Below, in pieces: positions 40,201 through 54,000 of a stretch of 64,000 nucleotides of DNA (positions are counted from its first letter, which is position 1; each line of letters opens with the position of its first letter). Made by a program: the position numbers and the translations under genes. Source of the DNA: Varroa destructor (lineage: Eukaryota > Arthropoda > Arachnida > Mesostigmata > Varroidae); NCBI RefSeq assembly GCF_002443255.2, contig NW_019211457.1, positions 44,933,545 through 44,997,544 of the forward strand, written 5' to 3'. A model generated the notes under the pieces. It did not search any database. It was not told the DNA's origin and worked only from the letters and a program-made list of their open reading frames with translations.

Positions 40201-43200
40201 AATCTCGATTAATTTCTTGGATCTGCATCCTCGCTGCTGATATGACTTACTGTTGCTGCTACCTATCGGACACCACTAAAATCTTTTCGCGCAGCTTTGC
40301 CTGCCTACACAAGAGCGAGATGCTTTTTAGATATCTGCCGGCCTTCTATAAGGCCTAAATTACTTGATTCAAGTGGGCAGCAGGCCACTGTTCTTCTTCG
40401 GTTGCTTGCTCGCTTTATTTTGGCCTTTACTCCCCTAATATGCTGTATTGACCTACTGCAAATTACAATAGTCGATTGTGGGACTGATTTGACCGTGGTT
40501 GATCTGTTTGCGATCAAGCCGATGGTCGTGAGCCGTTAAGCCTGAACATGTCCGGTAGCAATATTCATACGTCCATGCTGACAACTTTATAACCCTCGGA
40601 AGAGACAAGCTTCATCGAAGATAATTGTACCGTACGCGAAAGGTATGTCTAAATATATATCACGGAAATAAATGTGTTTCTATCCGACAGTAGCGTAAGA
40701 ACCGGCGCGTTGTCGTGTGTCTTCCTCGGTGTTGATGGCTGTAACTATGGGATGCTTTTGAATTTCTGGGCCACTGCTGTCTCGTCCATTTATGTGCACA
40801 AGCGACAGTGACGCCCTCATCACCAGATCGCAGAATCATAGTCTTCGATCTTCATTAGAAAATTGTGACAATGAGAATCCGTGTATGTTTAATGTGACGA
40901 ATTTACTTGAAGGAAATTTCAATGACGCGATTGACTATCGGAACTTATCCTGTTGCTGCTGGCGTTGATGGCGAGTTGTCCACACGGGTTTTTATCCATA
41001 TATAGGACATGGTTATTATACACAAACCCAAAGTTACCTATATCACCTCAGCATTAGATGACTTAGAGAATTCGTTTGCGTAATAAGTTCAATTTTAATA
41101 GCTATTGTCCTTCGGCTGAGCGTTTGAACGTCTAACACGTCCCGCCCCGTCACACTATGTCACACGGTAAAAGTAAACGAGCCACGAGAGCATGAATGTG
41201 TCGTCTATGAGCCCCACACCCCGTACCATTCGCGTACGTGAAGTATAATGAGCGGTGGCTCTTGATTAGGACACAACGTAATCGCGGCAGGAGTAACATT
41301 AGCAAAAGTCACTATATATATATGTCTGTCTCCTATTAAGGGTCATCCGACGGTGGGACTATCATCGGCTGGGAAAACGACTCAGGGTAGAATGGAGATA
41401 ACGGGACTCGCAGTCCTCAACTTTAGTCATATGTAAGTCTAGCGGCGTGCCGGCTTCATGCTCAGTTGCACACGGTGCTAGAGGGCAATAATATTCACTC
41501 GTGGGCAGAGCTCACGGCAACGTTGATGTTTGCGTTTATAAGGTCTACCCAGAAGTCATTGACATTAGACTATTTGTGTACAGTTACATCTCGCAACTGA
41601 TGAAAGCATCGCGGTACGCAAACCGGATAAAAAATACTTTTGTCCTCTTCGAAGCCCTCAGTTAAAAAATCTTTCTTCGTAAATGTGCAACTTTATGCAT
41701 ATGCACAGAAACGAGTAGATGCATTACATTTCTACGAAGCTGGTTAATCTAAACGAGCCGCAAGCGACCATACTGAGTCCCCACGGTAATCCAAAAATAG
41801 CCATGCCACATGGCTAGAGGTAATAGATGATTTCGTTAGCATCATTCGTCACAATGACATAGGTAGAATCTATATGTATTATTTCTCACAAATCCGTAAC
41901 ATGCACCTTCTACACATAGTCCATGTGTATCTGTGTGAATACGATATAAACATGCAGGACTGTTACTTTACACGGTCACCGAATGTAACGTACGAGGGAG
42001 CCAACCTTATACAGTCTGCCCGCCTCAAATCGCGATGGCACCTCGATGTGGCTTTCTAACTGACTTTGTGACGAACTACAGCCAATTATCGAGTTTTGGG
42101 GGGAACGGATCAGTGAAGCCGGAGCTGGGGACGATACAGACCAGCTGCTGGGCCGATGGTCGAGGCAGCGGCTGGGGACTGGTCAGTCGTCACCGGTCAG
42201 CGAGGACGCCTCGTGGACTCACTCATCGTAGTGGCGCCCGAGCCCGCGGTCACAGATGGGTCTGTTGGACTCGGTCAATCGGAGTTATCCACACGGTAGC
42301 TGAGCTTCAGTCGGAGCACTGAACAGGGGAGACTGGAGCACCGCTCACCATGTTGTCGCCACGATCCCCTACCTATTACCCTGGATGACGCGACGTGTGC
42401 GTCGGCCACTTCATGCTCGGCGACGAAGGGAGCAACCGGGGCGAAAGGGAACAAACAGAAGAAGCGATGCGATGCGATTAGGGCTACTATGCTACAAACG
42501 CTGGATGGCGCGTGCTCCGAGTTAACAATCATCAGCCCTTCGGGGTGGCGTAGTAGCTGCCAGACTCACGCCCCCCGTCCAAAAGAAGAAGATATTGCTA
42601 TTTGTAAGCCGTTGGAAGCCGCGCACGTGGACCGTTGTATCAGTGTCATTTTTCGTAAGCCTGTTAACAGACACTACGGCAAACCAACATTCATGTTTAT
42701 TTATTGTACCCGTATGTATTTTTTTCGTCGAATGCGTTTTGACTAGCTTCAGAGTTGAATACATTTATCCACGTTGTCGTGAAATCTTCACGTACTATAC
42801 CCTATAGCCTACCAACCGTATACATATTTCCGTCGTTGCAGTTTAACTAATACATATTTCTCACTAACAAATGTTACCTCATGAATTCCGTTGAAAAACT
42901 GGCCAAAGTTTCGTCACTACGATTGATACAGCCGACTACTCCCAACACTTCAATCTACGGATAACAGGACCAATCGAAAGCTAGTAGGAAAGTGAGCTTC
43001 TGCGAATGGAACACGAAGCTTTCGAATGTTATGTACTGCGATATCGTCGGTGTGAGCCCCTTGTCTGATAAGTCTTGCTGCGTATTGCCCCTGAGCGGGT
43101 GGTTGACGGCACAACTTTAAGCATCGCAGCTATAAAACTTCACTACGCCAATACCCTATCTGACTTTGTTGAAGCCTACATGTGTGTATGTCCCTACGGA

Positions 43201-46200
43201 TTCAAAACGACGAACGGGCGTAGGGCTAGCTATCCGATCTAGCGAGGTCAAATCCTCCATGGCTGACCTTTATTCGTCGCTGCAGGCTCTTAGGTAGCGA
43301 AACTTTTACATCGCATTTAGGACGCACAGTCGCCAGGCCCTCGCAGAAGTCAATGACGTTGCCCTCTTGCTTGAGCCAGTGACTCAGACTAGGTTAGACT
43401 ACACCAGGTTTAGTGAGACGGTAGCGAACAGTACCAGATAACTAATGGTGGTTTTTAAAATCTTCTCCATGCCCACTTGTTGAAGTGGAAGTGTCGATGT
43501 AGCTGGTGATTGTTTGTCGTGCCTCTGTAAGTAGTCACTGTCGCCCTGACGTTCACCGGTGGAGAACGCGAGATCCATGCGTATACATATACACGTGTAA
43601 CTGGTGTGTTTTTCTGTGCGTGTGTTTGTCTTGTTGCGTGTCCGTCAGCCGCTGCGTCTGGGACCATAGACCACACTGCCAGGTGACGGGAAGCAATCCA
43701 TCAATCGTTTGGGACACAAACTGGCTTCTTCCAAAGGATCGTGACCGACACACTGTATCTGCCCGTCCGTTTATACACTTTGAACGTTTATGGAAGACAA
43801 TACCTCAGTAAACCGAGTCCGGCCTCCCGACTGGTCGAGGCCGCGCTGCTAGCAACGTCTGCCGCTTTGAGGGCATTTGGGTAACCCGCCGGTTGAGATT
43901 ATTGATCACTCACAAGATGATCCTTTAATAGAATTGTATTTTCAGAATTAAAATGATAGAAAAAGAAGTAGTTCTCATGATACCAAGTGGGGCGATAGTG
44001 ATTATTTGTTCATTGATAGCTAATCCTGTTTAATTACGAACTAAAAATGAGTTTTTCACCACTGAAGTGGACTCAATCAGTCTTTTCAAGTTTTAAGTTA
44101 AGAGGTAGACTTCTTTGAATCCAGTCTACCTAACCAAATTTAAATGCTTTGTGAAAGCACGTTATTAAGGTTCATATATGCGGTCAAAACCGTTAATATA
44201 CATAAATCATAATTAGATGTTCGCTTGACGTAACGCGCTCATCTGGGACCCAGCGAAACGATGGCTGAAATATTCGCAGAAGGTCCACAAGCGGAGTTTG
44301 TGTTCCAGTAATCGTAGTCTCGACATATCATACTAGCGAACTACTTAGTTGTATCCGAACGATACCCAGCAGTAAAGCAATGTCATTCTCCGAGCTGATC
44401 ATTCCCGCGGTCGATTCTTTCAATTACAAAGTGGCCCTCATCAGTGTTTTTCTTCATCGGCGCAAGTTGCTTCGGCTGTTACTTCAAATGTTATAGAAAT
44501 GCATGCACACAGACTCAATCAAACGAAATCATATCTAGCTACATCGTTGTACATATTTAAACACTGCATCAATAAAGAAAAGCAATTTATCGAAGGCTGA
44601 AGTGTTCAATGATACATCTGAAGACAGCCAGAGCGTTTGCACGACAAATGGGAAGGCCCAGTGACCACGCGGAGGTTGCGTCTAATCCGAGTTGCCCTAA
44701 ATCGGGAACGTTTCATGCCAATTATACATTAGCATATAACGATTACAAAGGAGTGACAATCACAATACCGGCAGGCGCGGCAATCATGCGACTGCTGTAG
44801 AAACAAAAATTCAGCCAAAGGCCATGGTAGGTAAATGCCGAGGGAAAGATATGAACGCTTCGGATTCTATACCTATGTGCCGTACTACGGTGTTCTCTGC
44901 ATGATTTTTACAGAGGCTAACAGGTAGGAAAGCACATGTGAGGCTTTCGAGGTCTGCGCTGGCTCTTTCGGAAATCACGAACTCGCCAGCAGACTCAAGA
45001 GAGCCCGAATTCGCAATAGCTCCGTTTAACTTACCACATATATATACACTGGCGTGTAGCAACAGCAAAGCTCTGAACCCTCTCTGAGAAAGGGCCCCAG
45101 CATTTCAGGGATCAGAAGCGGCGGTAACGGGACAAGGATACCGAAATAGAAAATCAGCGCACGTGCGCAGATGTTTCTGGTAATTGCTATTGTAGGCTGT
45201 TAGCTTGGCGAGGCTTTTCTGCCTTTCGAACTCGCTGGCCAGTGGCGATATTGGACTTATCGAAAGATGTACCCTCGAGAAAAAACTTATCTTCAATTAC
45301 GAAGACGACAATGATAGTATTAAATAGAACTACAAGCAAAAACGTTTACTTTATATACATATATATGCATACGAATATAATTAGTGGTAACATATAATAA
45401 CTCCATTTTGGTTCATATCCACCCGATACACGTACAGCCAAATCTGCTCAGAGAGCAGCCAAGTGCATCTTGTAGTGTGTCAGTTCTACCCACCGAATTA
45501 AAAGATAATAGAGCTTGCTTGTCTTTGCCGTATTTACTGAAATTTTCAGACGAAACAGGGCGGCACGTCTACTTTACCTATGATAGGATCGCCGCTGACC
45601 GATGATGACTGGCGACACGTGTCCACCAATCGAAAAAAACCAACTGCCACAATCGTATAAAACGTCTAAGACAAGGCAGTCAAACCCTGCACAAATATGA
45701 AATGAATAGACAAATGCTGGAGACATTCTAGTAAATAAACAATTAAAAAAGATAGTTTATTCTTCTGAAAGTTAGGCCGCAAGACTCCTACAGATGCTGA
45801 TCATGTCACAGCATGGAGAAAAAGAGAAAAAAAAAGGCCGTTATTTCGTTTCTCCAACTTGTCCCCTTGAGAGATGGATTCTTTTTTGCGTACGTCGTTT
45901 TACAAACGTTCCCATATTTAAGGATCGGGTACGACGAGGTACTTAGGCCTCGAAAAGCCCCGTTAGCAGTGATTAGCGCATAGCAGTGATTTGATTGCAA
46001 GGTTTATACTGTTGATATTTTGCAACAATATAGTTGATAATAAACTTTTTCGGTTGTTTAGAGATTTGAATCACTTAAGCTTGTTTAGAGTATCCCTGCT
46101 CTGTTCATTATGGCCGATTCTCGATTTCATCCTTTTTTTTTGCCTGGGAACAAGCAGACGATAATATAGACACTATGGACTAAGCGTTAGCAAACGAAGA

Positions 46201-47924
46201 AGATATTCATTTTACTCGATATTTGTTTACTTGCCGATCTTTACACCTAGACGAACTGTGTTTTTATTACGTGAAAATAAACAAACATTCGATTTTAGAC
46301 ACCAGGTCGTTCGACGTCTATCTAAAGAGCATAGTAGTATCATACGTGGAACACCTACTATATTAGTATAAGGATTACATTAAAACTAGGTATTTTTCCA
46401 CTAATTCTATTTGATATAATACTGATAATGGCAACATTAGAGAATACCAGATAACTCTGAGCTGCAAGTAAACACACAAATGACCAACGTTGACTGAAGC
46501 GGGAATCCAATGGGTTCCATAGAAGAAAAATAGCCAGCTTTAGCTGAAGTGTCTATTAACGTCTTTTATTGTGTTCTTCTGTTCAGATACAGTTTCCTGT
46601 AGACAGTAGAGGGAAAAACAGACCATGGTGATGGCGTTCGATGGACAACTGGGAACTCTTCTAAATTTGTGTAAAAAGAAAAATGACGAGGCGTTTGGCA
46701 TAGCATGGAACGAAGACCAAAGAAAGTTGGTATTTTGTAATAAAGTGTTTGCCACTTGATTATAGATGGCTACTTTTAGGTTGCATAGCCGAAACGTCTT
46801 CATTTAGCCGAGCTGATGTGTCGCAGTTTGCTAATAATCCATAACGATCTATATAAAAACAACGAGAGTTTGACTTGTTTTAATTCAGCTCTTCTGTTCT
46901 TAAAAAACGGCCAAAATTATTTATCGATAAAACAGTACAACTAAAGATTAGCAAGTAAGCATGCTATACGGATCCTCGCACAAATAGTGTCCTCTATGTA
47001 TAGGGACCTCTAGATAGATTTGTCGACACAAAGAGTTTTTTTGCGCTTTGACTTGTCCACCATGTTGCGCTGTGATTCGTCGTCAGAACCTGGACGTCTC
47101 GTATACTCAGCGAGCTCCCGAGATTGACACAAATCGATGGGCCGCGCTTCGTTGGAACGTTGCCTTTATTGTTCCATAAAACGGAAAACAAAGGAACGAA
47201 TCTGCCGAAAATTCACAAACAAGCGTTTATCTATTAGCTTTTAAAAAAGGGTTTGTCATATACAGTTTCAGAAGCTGACCGTTCAACGATGCAAGCAACC
47301 GTCACCGCTAAGGATAATGCGCAAGCTTATGCTTCTAATAACCAGCATTTGTTACAACAAACGGAAATTCGTAGATCTGCATTTTTACGTTGCTCAAAAT
47401 GCAGACGTTTCTATAAAACTGAGGGTCTGTGACCGTCGCCTTTCGGCATTCTCACCGAAAACGGCGAGACGTTCGTTCGACAGAAGCAGCTACAGCGGAG
47501 ATGCTAAATGCCCTCTGGGCAGAGCGCTATGACGGACAGCAAATTTTTGAATTTATCCGGTTCGTTTTCTCTCGATTAGTCTTGAGCACACTGAAATGAG
47601 GATACGTCTGGCCTGTGCTTTATCAATGGACCAACCGATATTGACCAGTCACTGGGCAGGAGAAGAGGTAGAAAGAGCAAAAGAAAGTAAACACTGCATT
47701 TCATGCATACGATTTGAAATAGCCTCAATCAACTTACGTCTAAATAAATTGTATCTAATATTGAATAGGAAGTATTCCCTCTACATACGGGTTGGTCGAC
47801 TCTAGCTGCTAGCTGTACACCTAGATTAGGACAATCTGGTGACATTTCGGTTGGTCACCATTGTTGCTGTCGACATAATTGCATATCGCGAAATCCTGGA
47901 CGAAGTAGAGGTGGAATGGAAAAT

Positions 47925-48005
47925 CAGTCACGAAGTCACGAGTGGGCATACCAGTCATTTCTTCTAGCCAACACGACACTGAGGTTTTGAATCCCGGGCC
48001 ACATA
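47925..48005 (+). mobile_element. tRNA-like fragment (possible SINE head)
   Basis: A CACGAGTGGGCAT segment (A-box-like) is followed by CATTTCTTCTAGCC and then GGTTTTGAATCCCGG at 47,983-47,997, close to a tRNA T-arm with a B box. Order and spacing match the other tRNA-like fragments in the window. Divergence is high, so family membership is inference. Confidence 0.3.
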
Positions 48006-48570
48006 CAGAAAACAAACGCGTCTAATAACATACCTAGGTACAAAAACAGGTGCCAGTCTCTATGGTGGTATCGTGATAACGTGTCTGTTAAGGTCACGTG
48101 AGATGCTCTAGATGAGATGCAAAACCTGACATAGACACACTTCGTTCCATGCTGCCTGTCAGCTAGCTGAGGGAATATTTGTCACTGCCGTACTGTGTGG
48201 CAGGGCTTGTAGAGATATAGCCACTGAAATGCTGGTTCCGCTCTTTTCAGGTGTCCAGAACCAAAAGGGATGATCTCGGCCGTTGGTCAATGGTGATTTC
48301 GTCCCGTGACTTTATTGGAACGACGGCGGCCACAGAGAGCAACAAAACTGTTTATTGAACAACGACAAAAAGGGGTGAAACGTACGACGCGCCGTTTGTG
48401 GGCGACAAATGGGAAAGAGGGAGACCAATTATCATTATTGGTCTGGACCAACTATATTACCGGTCTAGTAGCGTGATTCCGTAGGCTGTGCTGTGACAGT
48501 GTCTATTGTTTTTTAGATTTTTTCCCGTTATTATATCTGCTTCTTAGCGACGGAGGCTTTCCCGTTAAGA

Positions 48571-48589
48571 CCCCCCCCCCCCGCCCCCT
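48571..48589. repeat. Poly(C) run, 12 bases plus CCCCC
   Basis: Twelve C, one G, then five C. Similar C runs occur at 29,604-29,614 (11 C) and 31,329-31,347 (broken), all in the same intron. Confidence 0.9.
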
Positions 48590-49893
48590 TCGTCGAGTTT
48601 TATTTCTAGTGCTTTTGTAGAAGCAAAAAAAAACAAGGCTAGCCCCGATATTAGATGTTTTAGAAGCACACATCCAATACGGGGAAACTCAACACAGAAG
48701 AACTAATATTCCAGACTGTGTTGGCCGCATGGTCATGCCGTCGTTCTCGTTCAGGCTGGACAAAGCCTGGATCTGTAAGGGACGATTATTTTTTGTCACT
48801 TTCAGCCGATTCAAACAAGTGTAGTCACATACTGTTCTCTCCTGCACGCGTTTTCGACTCCTCCGCGAATCCGAGTGACAATTGATGAAAATTGTGTGAA
48901 TTTTCTAAACACACATAACAAAAAAGAACCATGCGAAAGCCGAACGAAAACGCTTATAGAAAAAAATGAAGGTTCAAAGAAAGAACATTCAGGCGAAGAC
49001 CACAATATACAATCGGTATATGGGGTCGAGCTGAAGGGGGTCGGGGGCGGTCGGCGAAAGGACACGTAATGTTGAGTAGTCAACGAACACACATTCACAC
49101 ATAGACTAAGTACAGACGCAGCTTCAACGTTTCCATAAGCACCACAGCAGTCGGCGCTCACAGCTGCCGAGGTAACAGTTCTGCATTTCAATGGATGTCG
49201 GCAGTTGTTTGCCCGCCATTGGCACGTAGGGCGGGCCTCGTCGACGGTTTCGCCTTCGTATTGACAATGAAGTCGAAAACATCTTTATGCAGTCGATGGT
49301 GGTCTCTTACGACGACTTAAGAATGGAGGTACGGAAAAATAGCCTGCTAGCGATGATTCGGCTATGGCGACGCAACAATCAGCTGTTAGACAATTGCCGA
49401 TGAAACATCAAGGCGAACCTATTCAAGCAAGCACATTATGTGTGCACAGTTGTAGAGTATTGGGCCAATCGACCCCATGGGCAGCGAAACGTGCAAGGGC
49501 TATCTTTTCGAAGTAAGGAGTAAATCGTACGGCTTTTTGCGCAAATAATAAAAGCTGTTTTATGTTCAATTAAGTAAAGGTTATTATTACATTACTTGCA
49601 TTATGCTTACAGGATAGAGTGTTGCCAGTAATGTAACCAAATTAATTGACAATTATTTAAATTGATCCATTCAGCCATGTTGTCCACCTTCAGAAGATCA
49701 AGCGCAGATGCTGCGCTAAAAATTACGTACTTCGAAATTCAATAAAGCAGAAATATTAGAAGCATTTTTAGGGGTAAACCTACCAGTGATAGAAGGACTA
49801 GTCTACTATCTCCTACAGATATCTCGCCATAACCGTCGTGCGCCGAGTGTCTGACTTCATGCATAGCTAAGACCGATAACTATATATACGACG

Positions 49894-49896
<3 letters not shown>

Positions 49897-49924
<28 letters not shown>
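49897..49924. repeat. (AT)14 microsatellite
   Basis: An uninterrupted AT run flanked on both sides by CGACGA-type sequence, inside the predicted intron. Confidence 0.9.
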
Positions 49925-51059
49925 CGACGACGTTGTTACCGCTTTTCTTCAGCCATTTGCTGGCGTTATCTAGCTCATGAGCTCGGTAAATGTCCTTAAA
50001 CTCTGGCACACCTTTAAATCGTTTTCGGTTTCTTCGACAAGACAAGAACATGGTTTGATGTCCTTTATATCTACCTTCAACCGACCTCCCTCCATCCAGT
50101 ACACAATTCACCCTCTCTTTTCGACTTGATATCCCTGTATCTACGACCTGACAGACGCCAAACGACGTGTCAAAATAGCGTGTGACGGAAGATACCAACA
50201 ACGAAATGGAAAAACAAAACCGAATTTACCGCCGTTTGTCCTCCACCTCTTTCTTTTCTTCAGATATCCGCCTGTTTTCTGCGATAACAACCTAACACTG
50301 AAGCTTAACGCGGCCTAATCGTGCCGCATAGTTAGGAAAAGCCTTTTTCTTAATGAACAACCAAAGATTGCACTACTAACCGAAACGACACTGACGAAAT
50401 CTATGACGCTTGCCGTCTGATTCTCGATGACGCTAATGTTGTTGATGGTGAGTATGGATCTTTCTTCGTTTTCGGCGTGGCGCAGTACATCGAGGAATTA
50501 AGTGGCATGACAAACTCCGTTCCATAGCTCTAGCGGATCGCGGTCCACTAGGCTACCAGCGTTTTGCTTTTCACCCTAATTTGCCATCCCGCTGTCGTAT
50601 ACCTCCTCCGATAGAAATGTGTCAGCCTCGCTTGGCAATCAAATGGCTGGCTGTAAAGCGGTAGTCTGCTGTTGTGCTCGCTTCATCAATGTTTCAATGT
50701 CGAGTGGTTCCCTTTCCGTCACCACGCTACTTGTGTCGATACTAACAATAATCGACTAAAACGGCGGATTCGAGCGTCTTTATAAGTGGGCTAGACGCTT
50801 TTGTTTTGTAGTTGTCTGACATGCGGCCAGCAACTATGATAACGATACGTACATGCATGACATCGCCTAAAGGAATGATGCTGAAAAGTCGAAGGAAAAA
50901 CTAGAGAAAACATCTCTTATAACAGAAACTTGTCTACGGACGATAACAAACATCCAATCCAAAAAAATCCAGAGAAAAAAAAAAACAACGCTGTCGAACG
51001 TCCTCAATACGTACGGTATTGCAGCTGTGCCAATGAATGAAGATAATCTGATTTTTGTG

Positions 51060-51078
51060 AAAAAAAAAAAAAAAAAAA
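51060..51078. repeat. Poly(A) run, 19 bases
   Basis: An uninterrupted A run. No target-site duplication or retrotransposed gene body is apparent upstream, so I do not call it a processed pseudogene tail. Confidence 0.9.
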
Positions 51079-54000
51079 GAAGAATTTGTTTCGTGTTGGC
51101 TTGTCTCTATATCGTCATCGAATTCAGTATTAATGTTTCTGTTAAAAATCTTCAAGCTACGGACGAACAAATCGAACGAAATAAAAAACCTGAAGAGATG
51201 AATGAGTTATGTCGCTTATTTACAAGCATTCATGGAATGAGCGTGTAAGCGTGCATGATGACGATACATGACGAGATGACGTAATGTTGAAACAGCATTG
51301 TATGCCAATACGAGTAAAAAAATTGCTTCAAACAATTCGTATACACTCTATTTCTATAACAATTAGAAATACAGGGTCACATCAGCATATATATAATATA
51401 TGATATTACGATTAAGAGACTACAACAAAGAAGTGATACATAGAGGCCAACCTTTTATCTGGAAAATTAACGATCATATCTTGTCTCTAAATTAACTTTC
51501 ATTATTCTTACCAGTGACCCTAGTCACAACATTTTACTTTCGTGGCGCACACTAGGAACGGATCACTCAGGCCACTTTCTAGGTCCCGATGTCATTGTTT
51601 GTTTCCTTTCTGACGCCAATTTCGTCATCACTGTCGTTGCTGACTGAAGTAACGTGGACCAGCACGATCATAGAGGGCCCAACAGCGGCCGCCTTTCAAT
51701 AGTCCTAGGCTAAAAAGCGGGTAACTGTGTGAGTTTCAATGAACAGAACAATATCCGCTGACAGCTGGGTTGCGGCCGGCGAGTTTTTTTGTTTGAAGGA
51801 AGGAAGAAAGGTGGTCCTACTTTGCTGACTCTCGTTGTGTGACACTGGTTAGTTGAAGTGTCTGTTATTAAACTTCTTACAGGTTTCTATGTCTTGTAGG
51901 GGGGGTCGCAGTGGGAGGATGATCACTTTCTCGCCAAGACAAATGTTTCCTGAGAATGATAGTGACCTTTGTTTTAAAGTAACCGTCATACACACTACGC
52001 AGGTAAGCCATCGCCCACCCCAAATCACTGTCTTGGGTGTTACAACATTGAGCACTGCTTCAGATGGCTAGTCCTTTCTAGGACGAAACGAAGCGTGCCT
52101 ATCGAACCTAGGCCGCTACATAGTGTCAAGTTTACTAAGGGAAAACTTTAGCACCGCACTAACTACGGGGTCGCGTACCCTAAGCTTGATTAAACAACGA
52201 CTCTGATTGAAGGCGAGTAAAGCTGAAGCTAGAGGGCAAAAAACAAACAACCAAAATAAGAAGCCATATTGATACAAGTCTGTGCATTTACAGGAAAGGA
52301 CAACAAAGGCGGATATCTATATACATGTGACGAAACGTCAGTTTTTTGCTATAACGACAGATAGAGGCGCTGATTACTGTATTAATTTATGGTCCAGCGC
52401 ACAGGTAACCTATGTGATAGTATTTAATTTACGTAAGAATATTTTTACTACTTAATATTTATCTAGCTAAGATATTATTCAATTTTGACACTAAAGAATC
52501 ATAATCATAGCGTAATAGTAACAGTGGATGGATAACGAAATCTAGGAGAATATCATGCAGCTGTGCTTCCCTCCTTCCGAAGTAGGTAGTAAGGTATTGT
52601 ACACACAACCTTAAAAATCCCAATCGTCATTTTAGGTTCATCGCCCGTTTTTTTCCTGTGGCTTAAACCTGATCGAAAGATAATCGCTACGAGCCAAACG
52701 ATTTCTCAAGGAGCTTGTTCTTGCGCATTTCAAAGCGATTGATGACGCTTTTTTTAGGAAGCAACCAACGACAGTTTAGTATCGGCAGCTGATTAAGTAT
52801 TGGCTCTCTATTTAGCCTGCATTTATATTCGCCTAGGATTGTCGTCTAAAATCTACTTCTACAACCTAAGTGATAGCGGTACCAACCGAACTGGCTCGTT
52901 AGCGGGCTAATAGTTCCAGTTTACTAGAGAGGACTATTCTATATCGGTCAAAAGACTCTTCGCGCATTTACAGATCTATCTCTCGTCTCTATCCCGAATG
53001 AGATGGCAACTTCGCCTTCTTTGAGCTCTCGAATTAGTAGTAGTTTGGCGGTAACGCCGATGCGATTTTAATTGTATAGTCATAAGACGCACACACAATG
53101 TGTTACATTTCTGTAACTATTATGAACTTTCTTCAACCTTCGACTCCTCGAAAAGGAACGGTCGGCCCATCCTGAGTAAGCCTTTTGCAGCCATCGATGT
53201 CCCTCTAGTAGGACAATGTATAAGAGTGGGCCTTAAAGCATTATCATTCGTAGCACCATAGAGAACTTCTGCCATTTTTTTAGTTCGCTCGGATCCAGAC
53301 TTCACGGAGCGGCTCTTATCCCTTTGGAGAGATTTCGCCCTTCGTTTCAGCTGGACGCTCAGCGCATTAGCGGCGTACCGCTGCGGTCCTGGCACGTGAG
53401 TTGTAACAGACATTACCGAAGCGTTCGGATCATCTGTCAGTAGCGAGCCGACGTGCGATCAACCGGACCGGTCATGAACACCTTAAATGCATAAAGATCC
53501 AAAGTGTTGACTTTTTTTTCTCAAAGAACAACTGCAACCTTTCCTACCGGTCCTGAATCTGCGTTACATGCTGGTTGTCGTACGTCAGTACAATAGGCGG
53601 CAGGCGTTACCATCAAAGAAAGGTCGGTATCAGGGCGATAGCAGCATACAGCAGTGTACATATACCGACTGGCTAGCCGATATCGCCGTCGCTATGGATG
53701 CAGTCCCGTGCTGCGCTACTGACGTCTTTAAGCGTTAGTCAGGCAGGCCTCACTGTGTTCTTTTAGCCTTTAACTTTGCGCCCTCGTAAAATATCAATTT
53801 GAAACGCGAAGACCATCTGCCTGTACGATGGTTGACTTGGGATGTTGTTTCTGCTGCTGTTGAGTTTGGCGGCGGCCTTAGCTAGAAAAGGCATGCCTCA
53901 CTCGGGTTCTATAGCCAATGTCAGTCAGTACCTAGTGACTCGATTAGCGATGGGTTCTTGTAGTAGTCGGTGGCCAAAAAGCTGTCGTCCCGTGTCTCGC

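Noticed and set aside
48811..49191. 126-residue minus-strand frame
   Set aside because: No recognisable domain or signal beyond random Ser/Phe/Cys content; no supporting exon structure.
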